A stretch of 64,000 nt of DNA from Mycobacterium sp. GA-2829 (GCF_001499965.1 NZ_LQIT01000019.1:29231-93230), one strand, 5' to 3'; positions 24,559 through 33,842 are shown, counted from the first letter of the stretch. Translations and numbers: made by a program. Notes: generated from the letters alone by a model not told the origin.

Positions 24559-25409
24559 GTACCTGGAGTTCCGCCCTGAGTCGGCGTGTCGCGAACGCGC
24601 GCAGTGCTCTCTTCGTACCCGGCAACCGCCCCGACCGGTTCGCCAAAGCGGGAGACAGCGGAGCTGACATCGTGATCCTGGACCTGGAGGACGCCGTCGC
24701 GGGCGACGCCAAGGATTTCGCCCGGACCGCGGTCGGAGAATACCTCGATACGGGGGTTGAGGTCATCGTGGGAATCAACGGTTCCGACACGGACTGGTTC
24801 GCCGACGATGTTGCCGCATTGGAGAATCGAAGATGCGCCGTCATGATGCCCAAGGCACATAGTGCGGCACAGCTTGATGAAGTGGTCGCAGCGCTTCCCG
24901 CCAACACACCGCTGATCGCGTTGATCGAGACTGCCCGTGGCATCAGCGATGCCGCGGAGATCTGCGGTGTGGAATCGGTTGTCCGTGCGGCGTTCGGCAG
25001 TATCGATCTGTGTGCCGAGCTGGGGATCGATCCTGATGCTCACCAGGCACTGCACTACGCGCGCAGCGCCGTGGTGATCGGGTCGGTGGCGGCGGGGTGC
25101 GCCGCGCCGCTCGACGGTGTGACCACCGATCTACGTCCGGACGGCAGAATCGTAGAGGACCTGGCGCAGGCGGCCAGTCTGGGCTTCACGGGTAAACTGT
25201 GCATCCATCCGACCCAGGTCGGTGCGGCAAACGAACACTTCTCGCCATCGGCGCAGGAGCTGGACTGGGCCAGGCGGGTCGTTTCGGAAGCCTCGGGCGG
25301 CAGTGCATGTGTGATCGACGGGAAAATGGTGGACAAGCCGGTAGTCGACCGGGCCCGGGGCATTCTCGCTCGGGTCACCGCGCGGCAACGGTCCACCGGA
25401 ACTGGTTGA
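24555..25409 (+). CDS. CitE-like CoA ester lyase (HpcH/HpaI aldolase family)
   Basis: About 284 aa. The N-terminal motif RSALFVPGNRPDRF is followed by GADIVILDLEDAVAG, then LIALIETARGISDA, FGSIDLCAELGI and KLCIHPTQVGAANEHF, all typical of citrate-lyase-beta/malyl-CoA-lyase-like enzymes with the metal-binding Glu and Asp residues present. It would cleave or form a malyl-type CoA ester. No ATG, GTG or TTG occurs near the natural N-terminus; a CTG at 24555 overlapping the previous stop (CTGA) is the best-placed start, in the same arrangement as the ATGA overlaps elsewhere in the window. The only in-frame ATG upstream, at 24438, adds an Arg-rich leader that is antisense-like. Confidence 0.8.
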   Translation: MSTWSSALSRRVANARSALFVPGNRPDRFAKAGDSGADIVILDLEDAVAGDAKDFARTAVGEYLDTGVEVIVGINGSDTDWFADDVAALENRRCAVMMPKAHSAAQLDEVVAALPANTPLIALIETARGISDAAEICGVESVVRAAFGSIDLCAELGIDPDAHQALHYARSAVVIGSVAAGCAAPLDGVTTDLRPDGRIVEDLAQAASLGFTGKLCIHPTQVGAANEHFSPSAQELDWARRVVSEASGGSACVIDGKMVDKPVVDRARGILARVTARQRSTGTG

Positions 25410-25448
25410 TGCGCCGAGAATCCGTTCGCAATAGCGCCTGTTTGTCGG

Positions 25449-26534
25449 CTACCGCGCCCCATCCAGGTAGGAGTTGAACCCGTAGCGTCGGTATGGCCCG
25501 AGCATGACCTGTTCCAGCACGCCGAGTCCCTGCTGTCCCCGCCAGGTCGCTCGCACGAGTTGCTGGACGTGCAGATTCTCCGGCGCCAGCGGGGGTAGGT
25601 CGTCGAGCTCATAGTTTTCGGATCCGACGGCCAACTCGTCGTGCCATTTTCCGTGTCCCCAGATCGGATGGCCGTAGCCAAGCCCTTTCATCTGAAAGGT
25701 GGCCAAGGGCTCCAACGTCAGCTCATCTACACTGCCGTCGGCAGAATGGGTCAACAGTGTTGCAGCGCGCGCTCGCCGGGTGCCGGTGGCCCAATCGATC
25801 CGGTGTTCCACCCGTGCCAACGGTAGAGGCCGGCCGCTACCAGGCCCCTTGGAAACAATGCGGGCGTCGTGCGCCCACGTCGTGCCGTCCGGATTCTCGA
25901 AGACCAGGTAATGGAAGCAATCGTGCTCAAAATGAATTGGCGCCCAGAGGAAAAGCACCTCCGGCGGGGCGTCGGGGGCGCCGTCGCCCCACCCGGCCGT
26001 GGAACGCGCGCCCCACGACCGATCCTTGGTCGCGTAGATCCCGTCACCGAGATCAACCCGGCGACCGTCCACCTCCACACTGCCGCTCCAGGAACCCCAC
26101 TGCGTTGCACGGGTGGCATCCATGAACAACCGCGCGCCCACGTACGAGAGTTGGCGGGGTTCCTCGATGACATCGGTTGACGCGGTATACGTCAAATCCG
26201 CGACCAGGCCGTGCTCTGGGGCGTCGATGATCACACGATTCGTTCGCATCGGCTCGACGATCTCGATCCGGATCGGGCCGACGCGTGTGTTCGTCGGGTC
26301 CGGATGGAGGCGTCCACTCGCGAACACAGAGCGTTGCCGGCCGGACTGGACGATAGAGAAGGCTCCGTCGACGATTCGACGGTTGGGGTACACGCAGAAC
26401 GCAATACCGAAAATGAGGTCTTCGCGAAATCCGTTGAACCAGAACCGGTCGTAATGGTTCGGATTGCCACCACCACACTGCGCCAGCGGCGCAGCGGTCT
26501 GGTGGATCGGGTAATCGTCGAAGTCGATCAGCAA
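25449..26534 (-). CDS. uncharacterised protein, DUF7064/DUF7065-like
   Basis: A 361-aa soluble protein of a family frequent in actinobacterial and sphingomonad steroid/terpene clusters, with no known activity. Visible features are the N-terminal IDFDDYPIHQTAAPLAQ, the Trp-rich GDGIYATKDRSWGARS and FLWAPIHFEHDCFHYLVFEN, which suggest a lipocalin-like or beta-sandwich lipid-binding fold. The only start codon in the open frame near the N-terminus is TTG at 26534. It lies 294 bases downstream of, and on the same strand as, the FMO operon, so it may be its last member. Confidence 0.72.
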   Translation of the reverse strand: MLIDFDDYPIHQTAAPLAQCGGGNPNHYDRFWFNGFREDLIFGIAFCVYPNRRIVDGAFSIVQSGRQRSVFASGRLHPDPTNTRVGPIRIEIVEPMRTNRVIIDAPEHGLVADLTYTASTDVIEEPRQLSYVGARLFMDATRATQWGSWSGSVEVDGRRVDLGDGIYATKDRSWGARSTAGWGDGAPDAPPEVLFLWAPIHFEHDCFHYLVFENPDGTTWAHDARIVSKGPGSGRPLPLARVEHRIDWATGTRRARAATLLTHSADGSVDELTLEPLATFQMKGLGYGHPIWGHGKWHDELAVGSENYELDDLPPLAPENLHVQQLVRATWRGQQGLGVLEQVMLGPYRRYGFNSYLDGAR

Positions 26535-26827
26535 GGCTTCTTCCAGTTCCTGATGTCGTTGAGCACTGGTCGTTTAGCCGACACGCCGGCCTACGTCGGC
26601 GGCGCGGTGTGTTCGGGCTGGGTGGCTTCCTCGACTTCCCGGTGATAGGTGCACATACCGTCGACGATGCTGTCGACGACCTCCGGAGGACGAGCAGTCA
26701 GTCAGGGGCGTACCCCCCAGATGTCCTTCGAGTGTGGGAGCCACCCTTATGCTGGGTGCCTTCAGCCGGAATGGCGTCGTCCCCGGCCCGTCGCGACCGT
26801 GTGGCTCCGTGTGCAACAGAACGACGT

Positions 26828-27916
26828 TCATCGGTCGGTCAACGATGCCAGTGCCGCAAAGCTGTCGTTCTCGACGATCTGTTGCGCAGCCCGGCTAGCC
26901 ATCGCAGCGAACATCGAGTCGCCGCGCTCGGTGCTCGCCACGCCCAGCGAGATGGGAATGTTGAGGACAAGAGCGTAGAGGGCATGTGCCTGGTATTCGC
27001 GCCAGCACTGGTCGAGGGTGTATCCGGAGACACCGTGGGCGATAAGTAAGCGGTGATAATGCTCGACCAGGGCGCGCTCGTGAGATGACCGGTCCGTTTC
27101 GCTGAGCGAGGTGCCCAGCAGGTAGGACACGTCGATCACACCCGGGGCCGCCGCGACGCTCTGCCAGTCGATGACAGCGATGGGCGTTGTGCCGCCCTTC
27201 GCCTCGAACAACAGGTTGTCGAGCCGGAAGTCGCCGTGCCACAACGTGCGGTGCTCCGCCAAGGTGGCCAGCCAGGCCGGCACCTCCCGGCCCAGGCGTT
27301 CGACCGCGTCGATCTGCGCGGACTGGAGATGACTGCCGAACCGGTCCAGCCACGGGGCGATCACTTGCGGAATGCTACCGCCCAGTGCATTCCATACATG
27401 CTCGACGGGAAGCCAGGACTGTTCCCGCAGGGTGACGTGATTCCACGATCCGGCGTGCAGAGCGGCAGCCTGCTCCAGTGCCAGCGCTGCCTGGTCGACG
27501 GTGCACCCGCCGACCTGTTCGACGGTGGCGGCGGGTCCCAGGTCTTCCAGGAGCAGGAGGAAATCGCAGTTGTTGTCAGCGATCTGGCCGAAGTAACACC
27601 GCGGCGACCGTACCGGAGTCAGGCCGGCAAGATGTTGGTAGAAAAAGACCTCTCGCTGGTAGGCGCCGGTCGCCAAGCCCATCTGGCGGCTGGTCGGGTC
27701 GGTGCTGGGCACCTTCGCAATGACGCTGTCCGGAGCTCCGTCCGGACGATTCGCGTACTGCAGCGACAGCCGATAGCTGTGTGCCATCTGGCCGGTTCCC
27801 ACCGGCGCGCAGTCCAGGTCGGTGATCTCCAGACCGGACCATTCGGCTCGACCCGACAGCAGCGCCGTCAGACCTTCCGGAGTCACGTCGTCCTGGGCGT
27901 ACGGAATGGTCGTCAT
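26828..27916 (-). CDS. APH-like kinase-fold protein
   Basis: A 362-aa phosphotransferase-family protein. HGDFRLDNLLFE (catalytic Asp and Asn) and AVIDWQSV (metal-binding Asp) are intact, and the N-terminal GTGQMAHSYRL resembles the nucleotide-binding loop. The last part is helical, as in the ecdysteroid-kinase-like/APH group. The ATG at 27916 follows AGAAGG. It is the last gene of the overlapping operon that begins with the FMO at 33731, with 16 bases between it and the LLM gene. Its substrate could be an alcohol produced by the oxidoreductases upstream. Confidence 0.85.
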   Translation of the reverse strand: MTTIPYAQDDVTPEGLTALLSGRAEWSGLEITDLDCAPVGTGQMAHSYRLSLQYANRPDGAPDSVIAKVPSTDPTSRQMGLATGAYQREVFFYQHLAGLTPVRSPRCYFGQIADNNCDFLLLLEDLGPAATVEQVGGCTVDQAALALEQAAALHAGSWNHVTLREQSWLPVEHVWNALGGSIPQVIAPWLDRFGSHLQSAQIDAVERLGREVPAWLATLAEHRTLWHGDFRLDNLLFEAKGGTTPIAVIDWQSVAAAPGVIDVSYLLGTSLSETDRSSHERALVEHYHRLLIAHGVSGYTLDQCWREYQAHALYALVLNIPISLGVASTERGDSMFAAMASRAAQQIVENDSFAALASLTDR

Positions 27917-27932
27917 TGACACACCTTCTGTT

Positions 27933-28991
27933 TCAACGGATATTGCGATAGGCAGGAATGATGGGTTCGAGTTCGTACGGAGCCGCGCCGTGCAGGATGA
28001 CACCGTCGGCGCCGAGGTCCAACTGACGTTTCACCGTCGCTGCGCACTGCTCAGGGCCGCCGGATGCGGCGACCGCGAGCCATTCTGCGGGCAACAGTGA
28101 GGCGATGTGTTCCAGTTGATCGATCGTCGTCGACGGACTGTCGATGACGCGGATTGCGCCACCCGGCGGCTGAAAGTCCCGGACCACCGGATCATCGCGG
28201 AACCGTTGCAGCACCGATGGATCCCAGTCGTTGGTGGTGACCATCAGATCGCCGTAGCCCTGCAGGTAGGTGGCCAGGCGCCCCACCGTTTTACGAAGTC
28301 TTTGTTCCTCGGGCAGGTGATCGCCGATTGTCGCTAGACACGACCACACCTGCACCGAGGCCGGATCCCGCCCGGCCTCCTCCGCGGCCCGTTTGACCGT
28401 GCGGACGCATCGTTGCAGCGTTTCGTCGGTGAAGAAGGTGTGCAGAATGACCTTGTCGAAAGCGCGTCCCCCCAGCGCGAGCGACCTGGGGCCGAACGCG
28501 ACGACGCCGAGTTTGACGTCCTCGTCGAAGTTCGGGTCCAGGCGCAGTGCGGGATAGCGGCCGATCGGGCCATCGTGACCCACGATCGTCTCGCCCCGGA
28601 AGAGTCTGCGCATGACGTGCGCGAAATCCTCCATCTGCGCAGTGGTGATCTCCGACATGCCGAACGCCCGCTGGATCGGCGGCACCCCGCGGCCGATCCC
28701 GAGGGTGAACCGGCCGCCGGTGAGCCGGTGCATCGTGGTCGCGTAGGCGGCCGTCACAATCGGATGACGGGTGTTGTGATTGGTTGCGCCGGTGGTGATT
28801 CCGATGTTCTCACTGACGGCTCCGGCGGCCCCGCAGATGGTTGCCGCTTCTTTGGTGGAGAAGCGCTCGGAGATGAAGCATTCGCCGATGCCGAGCCTTT
28901 CCGCATCGCGCACCTCGTCGATCAGGTCGCGTGGATGGTCGGCCTGTCCGGCCAAGGTGTAGAACCCGATCTCGGGCATGATCGCGTTCAC
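27933..28991 (-). CDS. LLM-class flavin-dependent oxidoreductase
   Basis: A 352-aa luciferase-like protein. It starts with MPEIGFYTLAG, contains ISERFSTKEAATICGAAGAV and TGGRFTLGIGRGVPPIQR, hallmarks of LLM monooxygenases/F420- or FMN-dependent enzymes, and ends with DLGADGVILHGAAPYE. The GTG at 28991 overlaps the upstream SDR stop (GTGA), which makes it the best start; an ATG four codons later is an alternative. It may be a second, flavin-dependent oxygenation or reduction step in the FMO operon. Confidence 0.87.
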   Translation of the reverse strand: MNAIMPEIGFYTLAGQADHPRDLIDEVRDAERLGIGECFISERFSTKEAATICGAAGAVSENIGITTGATNHNTRHPIVTAAYATTMHRLTGGRFTLGIGRGVPPIQRAFGMSEITTAQMEDFAHVMRRLFRGETIVGHDGPIGRYPALRLDPNFDEDVKLGVVAFGPRSLALGGRAFDKVILHTFFTDETLQRCVRTVKRAAEEAGRDPASVQVWSCLATIGDHLPEEQRLRKTVGRLATYLQGYGDLMVTTNDWDPSVLQRFRDDPVVRDFQPPGGAIRVIDSPSTTIDQLEHIASLLPAEWLAVAASGGPEQCAATVKRQLDLGADGVILHGAAPYELEPIIPAYRNIR

Positions 28992-29779
28992 AGCGGCACC
29001 GCCGTCGGCATCGGGGCTCCGGGTGCGACAAAGATCGGGCTCGGTTCGCCGGCGGACCACCCGCCATCGACCACGAACTCGGCTCCGGTGCAGTAGCGGG
29101 CATCGTCACTCGCCGCGAACAGCACGACGGGCGTGACGTCTTCCGGGGTTGCGACACGATCAATGGCCAATCGTCCGTGCACTGCCTCCTCGGGGATGCC
29201 CTCCAGCAATGGGGTGCGGATATAGCCTGGATGAACGGAGTTGACCCGGACGCCGGCGGCGCCGAGTTCCATGGCTGCAACCTTGGTGATTCCTCGGATC
29301 GCGAACTTGCTCGCGGCGTAACCACCGAGAAGAGGGCTGCCGATCAGGCCGGCGAAGGAGGACACGTTGACGATCGCGCCGCCGCCGGCCCGGATCATCG
29401 ACGGGGCGACAACCTTGATGCCGAAGAACGTCCCGTCGAGATTGACGCTCAAGACTCGGTGCCACTCGTCGACGTCCGTGTCGACCAACGCCGCCGGCGT
29501 GCCACCGATCCCGGCATTGTTCACCAGGACGTGCACAGGGCCGAAGCGATCCTCGGTCGTTCGCAGCACGTCACTCCACTGCATCAGGTCGCTGACATCG
29601 AGGTGGACATACAGCGCAGCATCGCCGAGATCGTCAGCGAGCGCTTGTCCTTCGTCGTCCAGAACATCGGCGACGACGACGCGGGCGCCTTCGGCCGCGA
29701 ATCCGCGGACGTGGCATGCACCCATCCCACGGGCACCGCCGGTGACCAGGACGGTGCGGTCACCGAATCGTTGGTTCAC
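28988..29779 (-). CDS. SDR-family oxidoreductase
   Basis: A 263-aa classical SDR: VTGGARGMGACHV (residues 12-24), NNAG (about 88-91), NVSSFAG and YAASK with the catalytic Tyr and Lys, and a C-terminal GAEFVVDGGWSAG. It resembles 3-alpha/20-beta-hydroxysteroid dehydrogenases in overall motif pattern. The start is a GTG overlapping the stop of the alcohol dehydrogenase gene, and its stop overlaps the LLM gene. Confidence 0.9.
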   Translation of the reverse strand: MNQRFGDRTVLVTGGARGMGACHVRGFAAEGARVVVADVLDDEGQALADDLGDAALYVHLDVSDLMQWSDVLRTTEDRFGPVHVLVNNAGIGGTPAALVDTDVDEWHRVLSVNLDGTFFGIKVVAPSMIRAGGGAIVNVSSFAGLIGSPLLGGYAASKFAIRGITKVAAMELGAAGVRVNSVHPGYIRTPLLEGIPEEAVHGRLAIDRVATPEDVTPVVLFAASDDARYCTGAEFVVDGGWSAGEPSPIFVAPGAPMPTAVPL

Positions 29780-30816
29780 GGGATCAATACCGCCCTTCCG
29801 TTGATGGTCCCTGCTTCGAGTCGGTCGAACGCCGTGATGGCGTCGTCGAGGGTGAACGTGTCCACGTCGACCGTCAGGTGTCCGGCCGCGGCCAAAGCGA
29901 CGCAGCTGAGCAGATCGTCCTTGGTACCGCCGTAGGACGTGCGTACTGATGCTCCCCACGGCCAACCTGTCCCGAACCGCGGTGTGGCCGTGATCGGTAC
30001 CTGCCCGGCGCCGATGCCGACCAACTGGTAGATCCCGTCCGGGGCGACCGTATCGGCTGCCAACTCGACGGTGGCCTGATTCCCGACGAAGTCGAAAACA
30101 GCGTCGGCGCCACGGCCACCGGTGACTTCGAGAAGTGTTGCGACAGTCTCGTTATCGGCGTGCAGAACCTCATGGGCGCCGTGTCGACGTGCAGTTCTCA
30201 GCCGATCCTCGCTCAGGTCGATCGCGATCACCCGAGCCGCCGAGACGGTCCGCAGTATCTGGACGGCGAGATGCCCGAGGCCGCCGATGCCGATAACCAC
30301 GGCAGTCGACCCCGGGCGCAACGCTCTCGCGGAGTTGCGGATTGCGTGATAGGGCGTCATGCCCGCGTCGGCCAGCGGCGCCGCGGTCACTGGGTCGAGA
30401 TTCGCAATGGGCACCAGATACTGGGCGGGCACAGCCATGTACTCGGCCATCCCGCCGTGTGGGCCCAGACCCGGTGTGGCAGGCATCGCCAGGCGGCCGG
30501 ACTGGTGGCAGACGTTGTCGTCGCCACGCGCACATGCAGCGCAGGCACCACAAGCCCAGATCAAGTGGACCAGGGCCGCGTCGCCGACACTCCAGCCCCT
30601 GACCTGTGAACCGACCTCGGCGATGTGCCCGGCGGTCTCGTGTCCCAGCGTGGTCGGCTGTGCGAAGAACTGTTCGGGCAGATGGCGGATGTGGATGTCC
30701 GAATGACATAAGCCGGCGGCACCGACCTTGAGCAGGACGTCGCCGACGCCGATCGCCGGCACCTCGGTATCGACGACCTCCAGCCGTCCGGGTTCCACCA
30801 GCTGGACCGCCTTCAT
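29776..30816 (-). CDS. zinc-dependent alcohol dehydrogenase
   Basis: A 346-aa MDR-family alcohol dehydrogenase. GLCHSDIH (catalytic-zinc Cys near residue 37), GHETAGHIAEVG (His near 59) and the structural-zinc block CGACAACARGDDNVC (four Cys, about 89-103) are intact, and the Rossmann motif GIGGLGHLAVQI is near 172-183. It oxidises a primary or secondary alcohol with NAD(P)+. ATGA overlap with the alpha/beta hydrolase gene upstream and GTGA overlap with the SDR downstream. In an FMO operon it may supply the ketone or aldehyde. Confidence 0.92.
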   Translation of the reverse strand: MKAVQLVEPGRLEVVDTEVPAIGVGDVLLKVGAAGLCHSDIHIRHLPEQFFAQPTTLGHETAGHIAEVGSQVRGWSVGDAALVHLIWACGACAACARGDDNVCHQSGRLAMPATPGLGPHGGMAEYMAVPAQYLVPIANLDPVTAAPLADAGMTPYHAIRNSARALRPGSTAVVIGIGGLGHLAVQILRTVSAARVIAIDLSEDRLRTARRHGAHEVLHADNETVATLLEVTGGRGADAVFDFVGNQATVELAADTVAPDGIYQLVGIGAGQVPITATPRFGTGWPWGASVRTSYGGTKDDLLSCVALAAAGHLTVDVDTFTLDDAITAFDRLEAGTINGRAVLIP

Positions 30817-31745
30817 GCGTGCACCGCCTGGGAATGCGGCGCCAGCACGCGGCGCAGGAAGGCAACCTGGTGCGCGGCGACGCGGTCATGGTGTGAGGCG
30901 CCGGGGTACACGTCGAAGTGATCGCAGGGGTAGTGATGCACGGTGGCCCGGAGTCGGTGCGCGGCAGCGGTCGCCGCGCTTGGTGGAGCGGACTGGTCAC
31001 CATCGGCGATCTGCATCAGCACGGGGCAGCTGATCTTCCCGGCTGCAGTGATCGGGCGGTAGGCGCCGATGCGCAGGAAGATCCGTGCCGCGATGGCGTT
31101 GCGCCAGCTCGGGCCCGCGATGTTGCGCATGCCGTCGACAGCGCTGGGCGAGCACAGCGCGGCGACCTCCCCGGGCCTGCCGACCACCGGAGCCAGCACC
31201 GGCGGTCTGCGCCGGACCGCGGACACCACGTCGGCAAGTCCGGAACCGATCAATCTGGTGACGTGCGCAGCGCCATTGGCTTTCAGCATCTGGGCGACTG
31301 CCGCGAGGCCGTCGACGGCGGCGGTCAGGCTGATCACCGCGGCGATCTCCGGGTCGGCGGCGGCGACGTTGAGCACGTGCCCGCCGGACAGTGACACGCC
31401 CCAGACCACTATGCGTGCCGGATCGACGCCCGGCAACGAGCGCGCGAAAGCCACTGCCGAGTGGTAGTCGGCCAGCTGCCCGGGCAGATTCACCACCTGC
31501 TTCGGGCTGCCCGAGGAGGCCGCGAAGTGCCGGTAGTCGAAAGCGATGACATCCGCACCGGCCGCGGACAACACCTCGGCGAACCCCGCCAGTCCGCAGT
31601 CTCGGGTGCCGCCGACTCCGTGCGCCATGACGACGCATGGGCGTCCCGCCGAGCCTGCGAGATCGTCGTTGGTCGACTGATAGTGATCGGCGTCCAGGTA
31701 GCCGCCGCCAGGGGTCGGGATGGAAACTTGTTCTACAACACTCAC
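30813..31745 (-). CDS. alpha/beta-fold hydrolase
   Basis: A 310-aa hydrolase with the nucleophile elbow GVSLSGGHVL (Ser near residue 116), an HGVGGTRD segment for the oxyanion hole, LMQIADGDQSAPPSAA with the acid and HYPCDHFDVYPG with the catalytic His region near residue 280. It would hydrolyse an ester or thioester; if the upstream monooxygenase inserts oxygen into a ketone, this is the natural next enzyme. GTG start overlapping the TetR stop codon. Confidence 0.87.
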   Translation of the reverse strand: MSVVEQVSIPTPGGGYLDADHYQSTNDDLAGSAGRPCVVMAHGVGGTRDCGLAGFAEVLSAAGADVIAFDYRHFAASSGSPKQVVNLPGQLADYHSAVAFARSLPGVDPARIVVWGVSLSGGHVLNVAAADPEIAAVISLTAAVDGLAAVAQMLKANGAAHVTRLIGSGLADVVSAVRRRPPVLAPVVGRPGEVAALCSPSAVDGMRNIAGPSWRNAIAARIFLRIGAYRPITAAGKISCPVLMQIADGDQSAPPSAATAAAHRLRATVHHYPCDHFDVYPGASHHDRVAAHQVAFLRRVLAPHSQAVHA

Positions 31746-32368
31746 TGTTCACCTCCGAGGGCCGCCGCGACCCAGATGTGCTCCAGGGTCGCGTGCACGG
31801 ATTCCGGGCTGTCCAGGCCGCCGCCGCGCAGGTAGCGCTCCAGCACAAGGGCGTTCAGGGAGATGAGGGAGTGCGCGAGGTCCCTGGATGGGATCGATCC
31901 GCCGCGGCGGTGGGTCTCGATGTAGGCGGCCACGAAGTCCTCGTACTTGCCCAGCCAGGTGTCCCAGATGCTGCGCGTCTCCGGGTCGGCGTCGCGGGCG
32001 TCGAGCATCGCCAGGAACTTCCGGCGCTGCGTGACCCACGATTGGACCGTGAGGTACAGGACGCGGGACAGTTTTTCCCGAGGATCTCCTTGCTCGTCGA
32101 TCACCGCGCTGACCTCCGCGATCTGTCGCTCGAAGATCTCGGTGAGCAGGTGGGTGACGGCTTCGTTCTTGCTGCTGAAGTAGAAGTAGAAGGCCGACCT
32201 GGCCAGGCCGGCCTGTTCGGCGACTTCGGCGACGGACACATCCGCGAGTGACTGGGACTGCAGTTGCGCCGACAGAACTGCCAGCAGCCGCGACCGCCGA
32301 AGCTCGCCTCGCGGTTGCGGTCGGTTCGGGTTGCGACGGGCGGGCGGCACCAGAACGTCAGCCGACAT
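31742..32368 (-). CDS. TetR-family transcriptional regulator (EthR-like)
   Basis: A 208-aa TetR protein. The helix-turn-helix is at about residues 40-62 (VSVAEVAEQAGLARSAFYFY), followed by a ligand-binding domain of about 140 residues. Its position inside an operon with a flavin monooxygenase gene recalls the ethA-ethR pair, although there the genes are divergent. The start lies within the 3' end of the FMO gene (11 bases overlap), so it is co-expressed with the enzymes it may control. A candidate operator is the AT-rich block at 33815-33842. Confidence 0.88.
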   Translation of the reverse strand: MSADVLVPPARRNPNRPQPRGELRRSRLLAVLSAQLQSQSLADVSVAEVAEQAGLARSAFYFYFSSKNEAVTHLLTEIFERQIAEVSAVIDEQGDPREKLSRVLYLTVQSWVTQRRKFLAMLDARDADPETRSIWDTWLGKYEDFVAAYIETHRRGGSIPSRDLAHSLISLNALVLERYLRGGGLDSPESVHATLEHIWVAAALGGEQ

Positions 32369-33731
32369 GTGCGTAGGACTCCGGGACTCGGCCGGTCAGG
32401 ACGACCGGACCATGCGCGGCGACCCTGCGTGCGCCGGCCGGGAGCTCACGTTTGCGCATGTTGCGCTCGTAGTCGAAGTAGTCGACCTGTTGGGTGTGCC
32501 GCGGTCGATCGGCGAAATGCCCGATGTACTTTCGTTCGTCGGCAGCAATGGTCTTGTGCATCTCGGTGATCGACGGTGGCCGGTAGGTTCCCGCGAGGTA
32601 GGCGGCAGCCATCCGGGCCTGGCTTTCCACGAACGGGAACAGCGTGGGGAGCGCCTGAGCAAAGCCCACGAACACCAGGTCGTCCAGACCTGGCTTGAGC
32701 ATCCGCTTGTACAGCGGCAGCCGGTTGTCCGGTGCGCTGAGGAACTCGGGATCGAAGAACGGGAAGGTGATGTTGTACCCGGTCGCGTAGATGATGACGT
32801 CCGCCTCAACCGAGGTGCCGTCGACGAAGTGCACCGTATCGCCGTCCAGGCGTTCGATGTTGCCCTTCGCGACGGCATCGCCGGCCCCGAGGCGCATCAG
32901 CAGCTCGGCGGATTGGGTGGGGTGGGCTTCCAGGAAGTGGTGGTTGGGGGTGGGCAGACCGTAGTGCTCGGGGTCCCCGAACAGCAGCCGCGCCAACGGA
33001 CGCATGACCCGCCGCTGCCAGGACAGTGGAATCACGGGCACGGTCCTGGCCAGCTTGTCCGATGTCATGCCGAAGATGTACTTCGGAACAACCCAGGCTC
33101 CAGAACGCGTCGACAGGTACACCGTATTCTGCCAAGACTTTTGGGACAGTTCGGAGACCAGGTCCGCGGCCGAGTTGCCGATCCCGACAACCACGATGCG
33201 CTTGCCCTTGAGGTTCAGTGGCTCGGTGGGATCGATGTAGGCGTGCGAGTGGATGGTCTCGCCGTTGAACTCGCCGGGGAAATTCGGGAACCGCGGATCC
33301 CAGTGGTGGCCATTGGCGACCACCAGCGCGTCGTACACGCGGCTCTGGCCGTCACTGGTGTCGATGCGCCAACCGCCACCGGGGAAACGGTGCGCGCGCC
33401 GAACCTCGGTGTTGAAGTGGATGTGCTCGCGAAGCCCGAAGGCATCGGTGTAGTCGTCGAGGTAATCCTTGATCTGCGAGTGGTGCGGGTAGTCCGGGAG
33501 ATTGGGATCCATCGGAAAGTCTCTGAAGCACAGCAGATCCCGTGAGGTGTCGATGTGCAGCGAGCGGTACGAGCTGGAGTGTCCGTTGGGGTTACGGAAG
33601 GCCCAGTTGCCGCCCACCCGATCCGAGGATTCGAAAACGTCGAACGAGACTCCCGCGTCACTCAGATTCTTGGCGGTGGTCAGGCCACTGATACCGGCGC
33701 CGATGATGGCGGTACGGGGTGTGGTGTGCAT
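32358..33731 (-). CDS. flavin-containing monooxygenase (class B, FMO-type)
   Basis: A 457-aa protein with the FAD motif IGAGISGLTTAKNL (about residues 9-22), the class B fingerprint FNGETIHSHAY (FxGxxxHxxxY form), the NADPH motif VVGIGNSAADLVSEL and ATGYNITFPF near residue 327. The family oxidises S, N or ketone substrates (Baeyer-Villiger reaction in some members). ATG 33731 is chosen because GAGGAG lies seven bases upstream. It heads a seven-gene overlapping operon with TetR, hydrolase, ADH, SDR, LLM and kinase-fold genes. Confidence 0.9.
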   Translation of the reverse strand: MHTTPRTAIIGAGISGLTTAKNLSDAGVSFDVFESSDRVGGNWAFRNPNGHSSSYRSLHIDTSRDLLCFRDFPMDPNLPDYPHHSQIKDYLDDYTDAFGLREHIHFNTEVRRAHRFPGGGWRIDTSDGQSRVYDALVVANGHHWDPRFPNFPGEFNGETIHSHAYIDPTEPLNLKGKRIVVVGIGNSAADLVSELSQKSWQNTVYLSTRSGAWVVPKYIFGMTSDKLARTVPVIPLSWQRRVMRPLARLLFGDPEHYGLPTPNHHFLEAHPTQSAELLMRLGAGDAVAKGNIERLDGDTVHFVDGTSVEADVIIYATGYNITFPFFDPEFLSAPDNRLPLYKRMLKPGLDDLVFVGFAQALPTLFPFVESQARMAAAYLAGTYRPPSITEMHKTIAADERKYIGHFADRPRHTQQVDYFDYERNMRKRELPAGARRVAAHGPVVLTGRVPESYAHVG

Positions 33732-33814
33732 TGAACTCCTCGTCAAATGTGTCTTCCCTCACGGGTTGGGACTGACCGTAGGGACAAAAGCTGACGGAAG
33801 TCAAGATTTTCAGC

Positions 33815-33842
33815 GGATTTTTTTACTCCCTGATCGAATTTG
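33815..33842. promoter_or_regulatory. AT-rich promoter/operator block upstream of the FMO operon
   Basis: The block ggatttttttactccctgat lies 84 bases before the FMO start. Its GATTTTTTTACTC half matches the left half of the motif at 61235 (GATTTTTACTC); the right half is weaker. Confidence 0.35.

Noticed and set aside
26574..26831. Minus-strand ORF of 85 codons between the DUF7064-like and kinase-fold genes
   Set aside because: No ribosome-binding site and Arg/Gly/Ser-rich random composition; probably non-coding.
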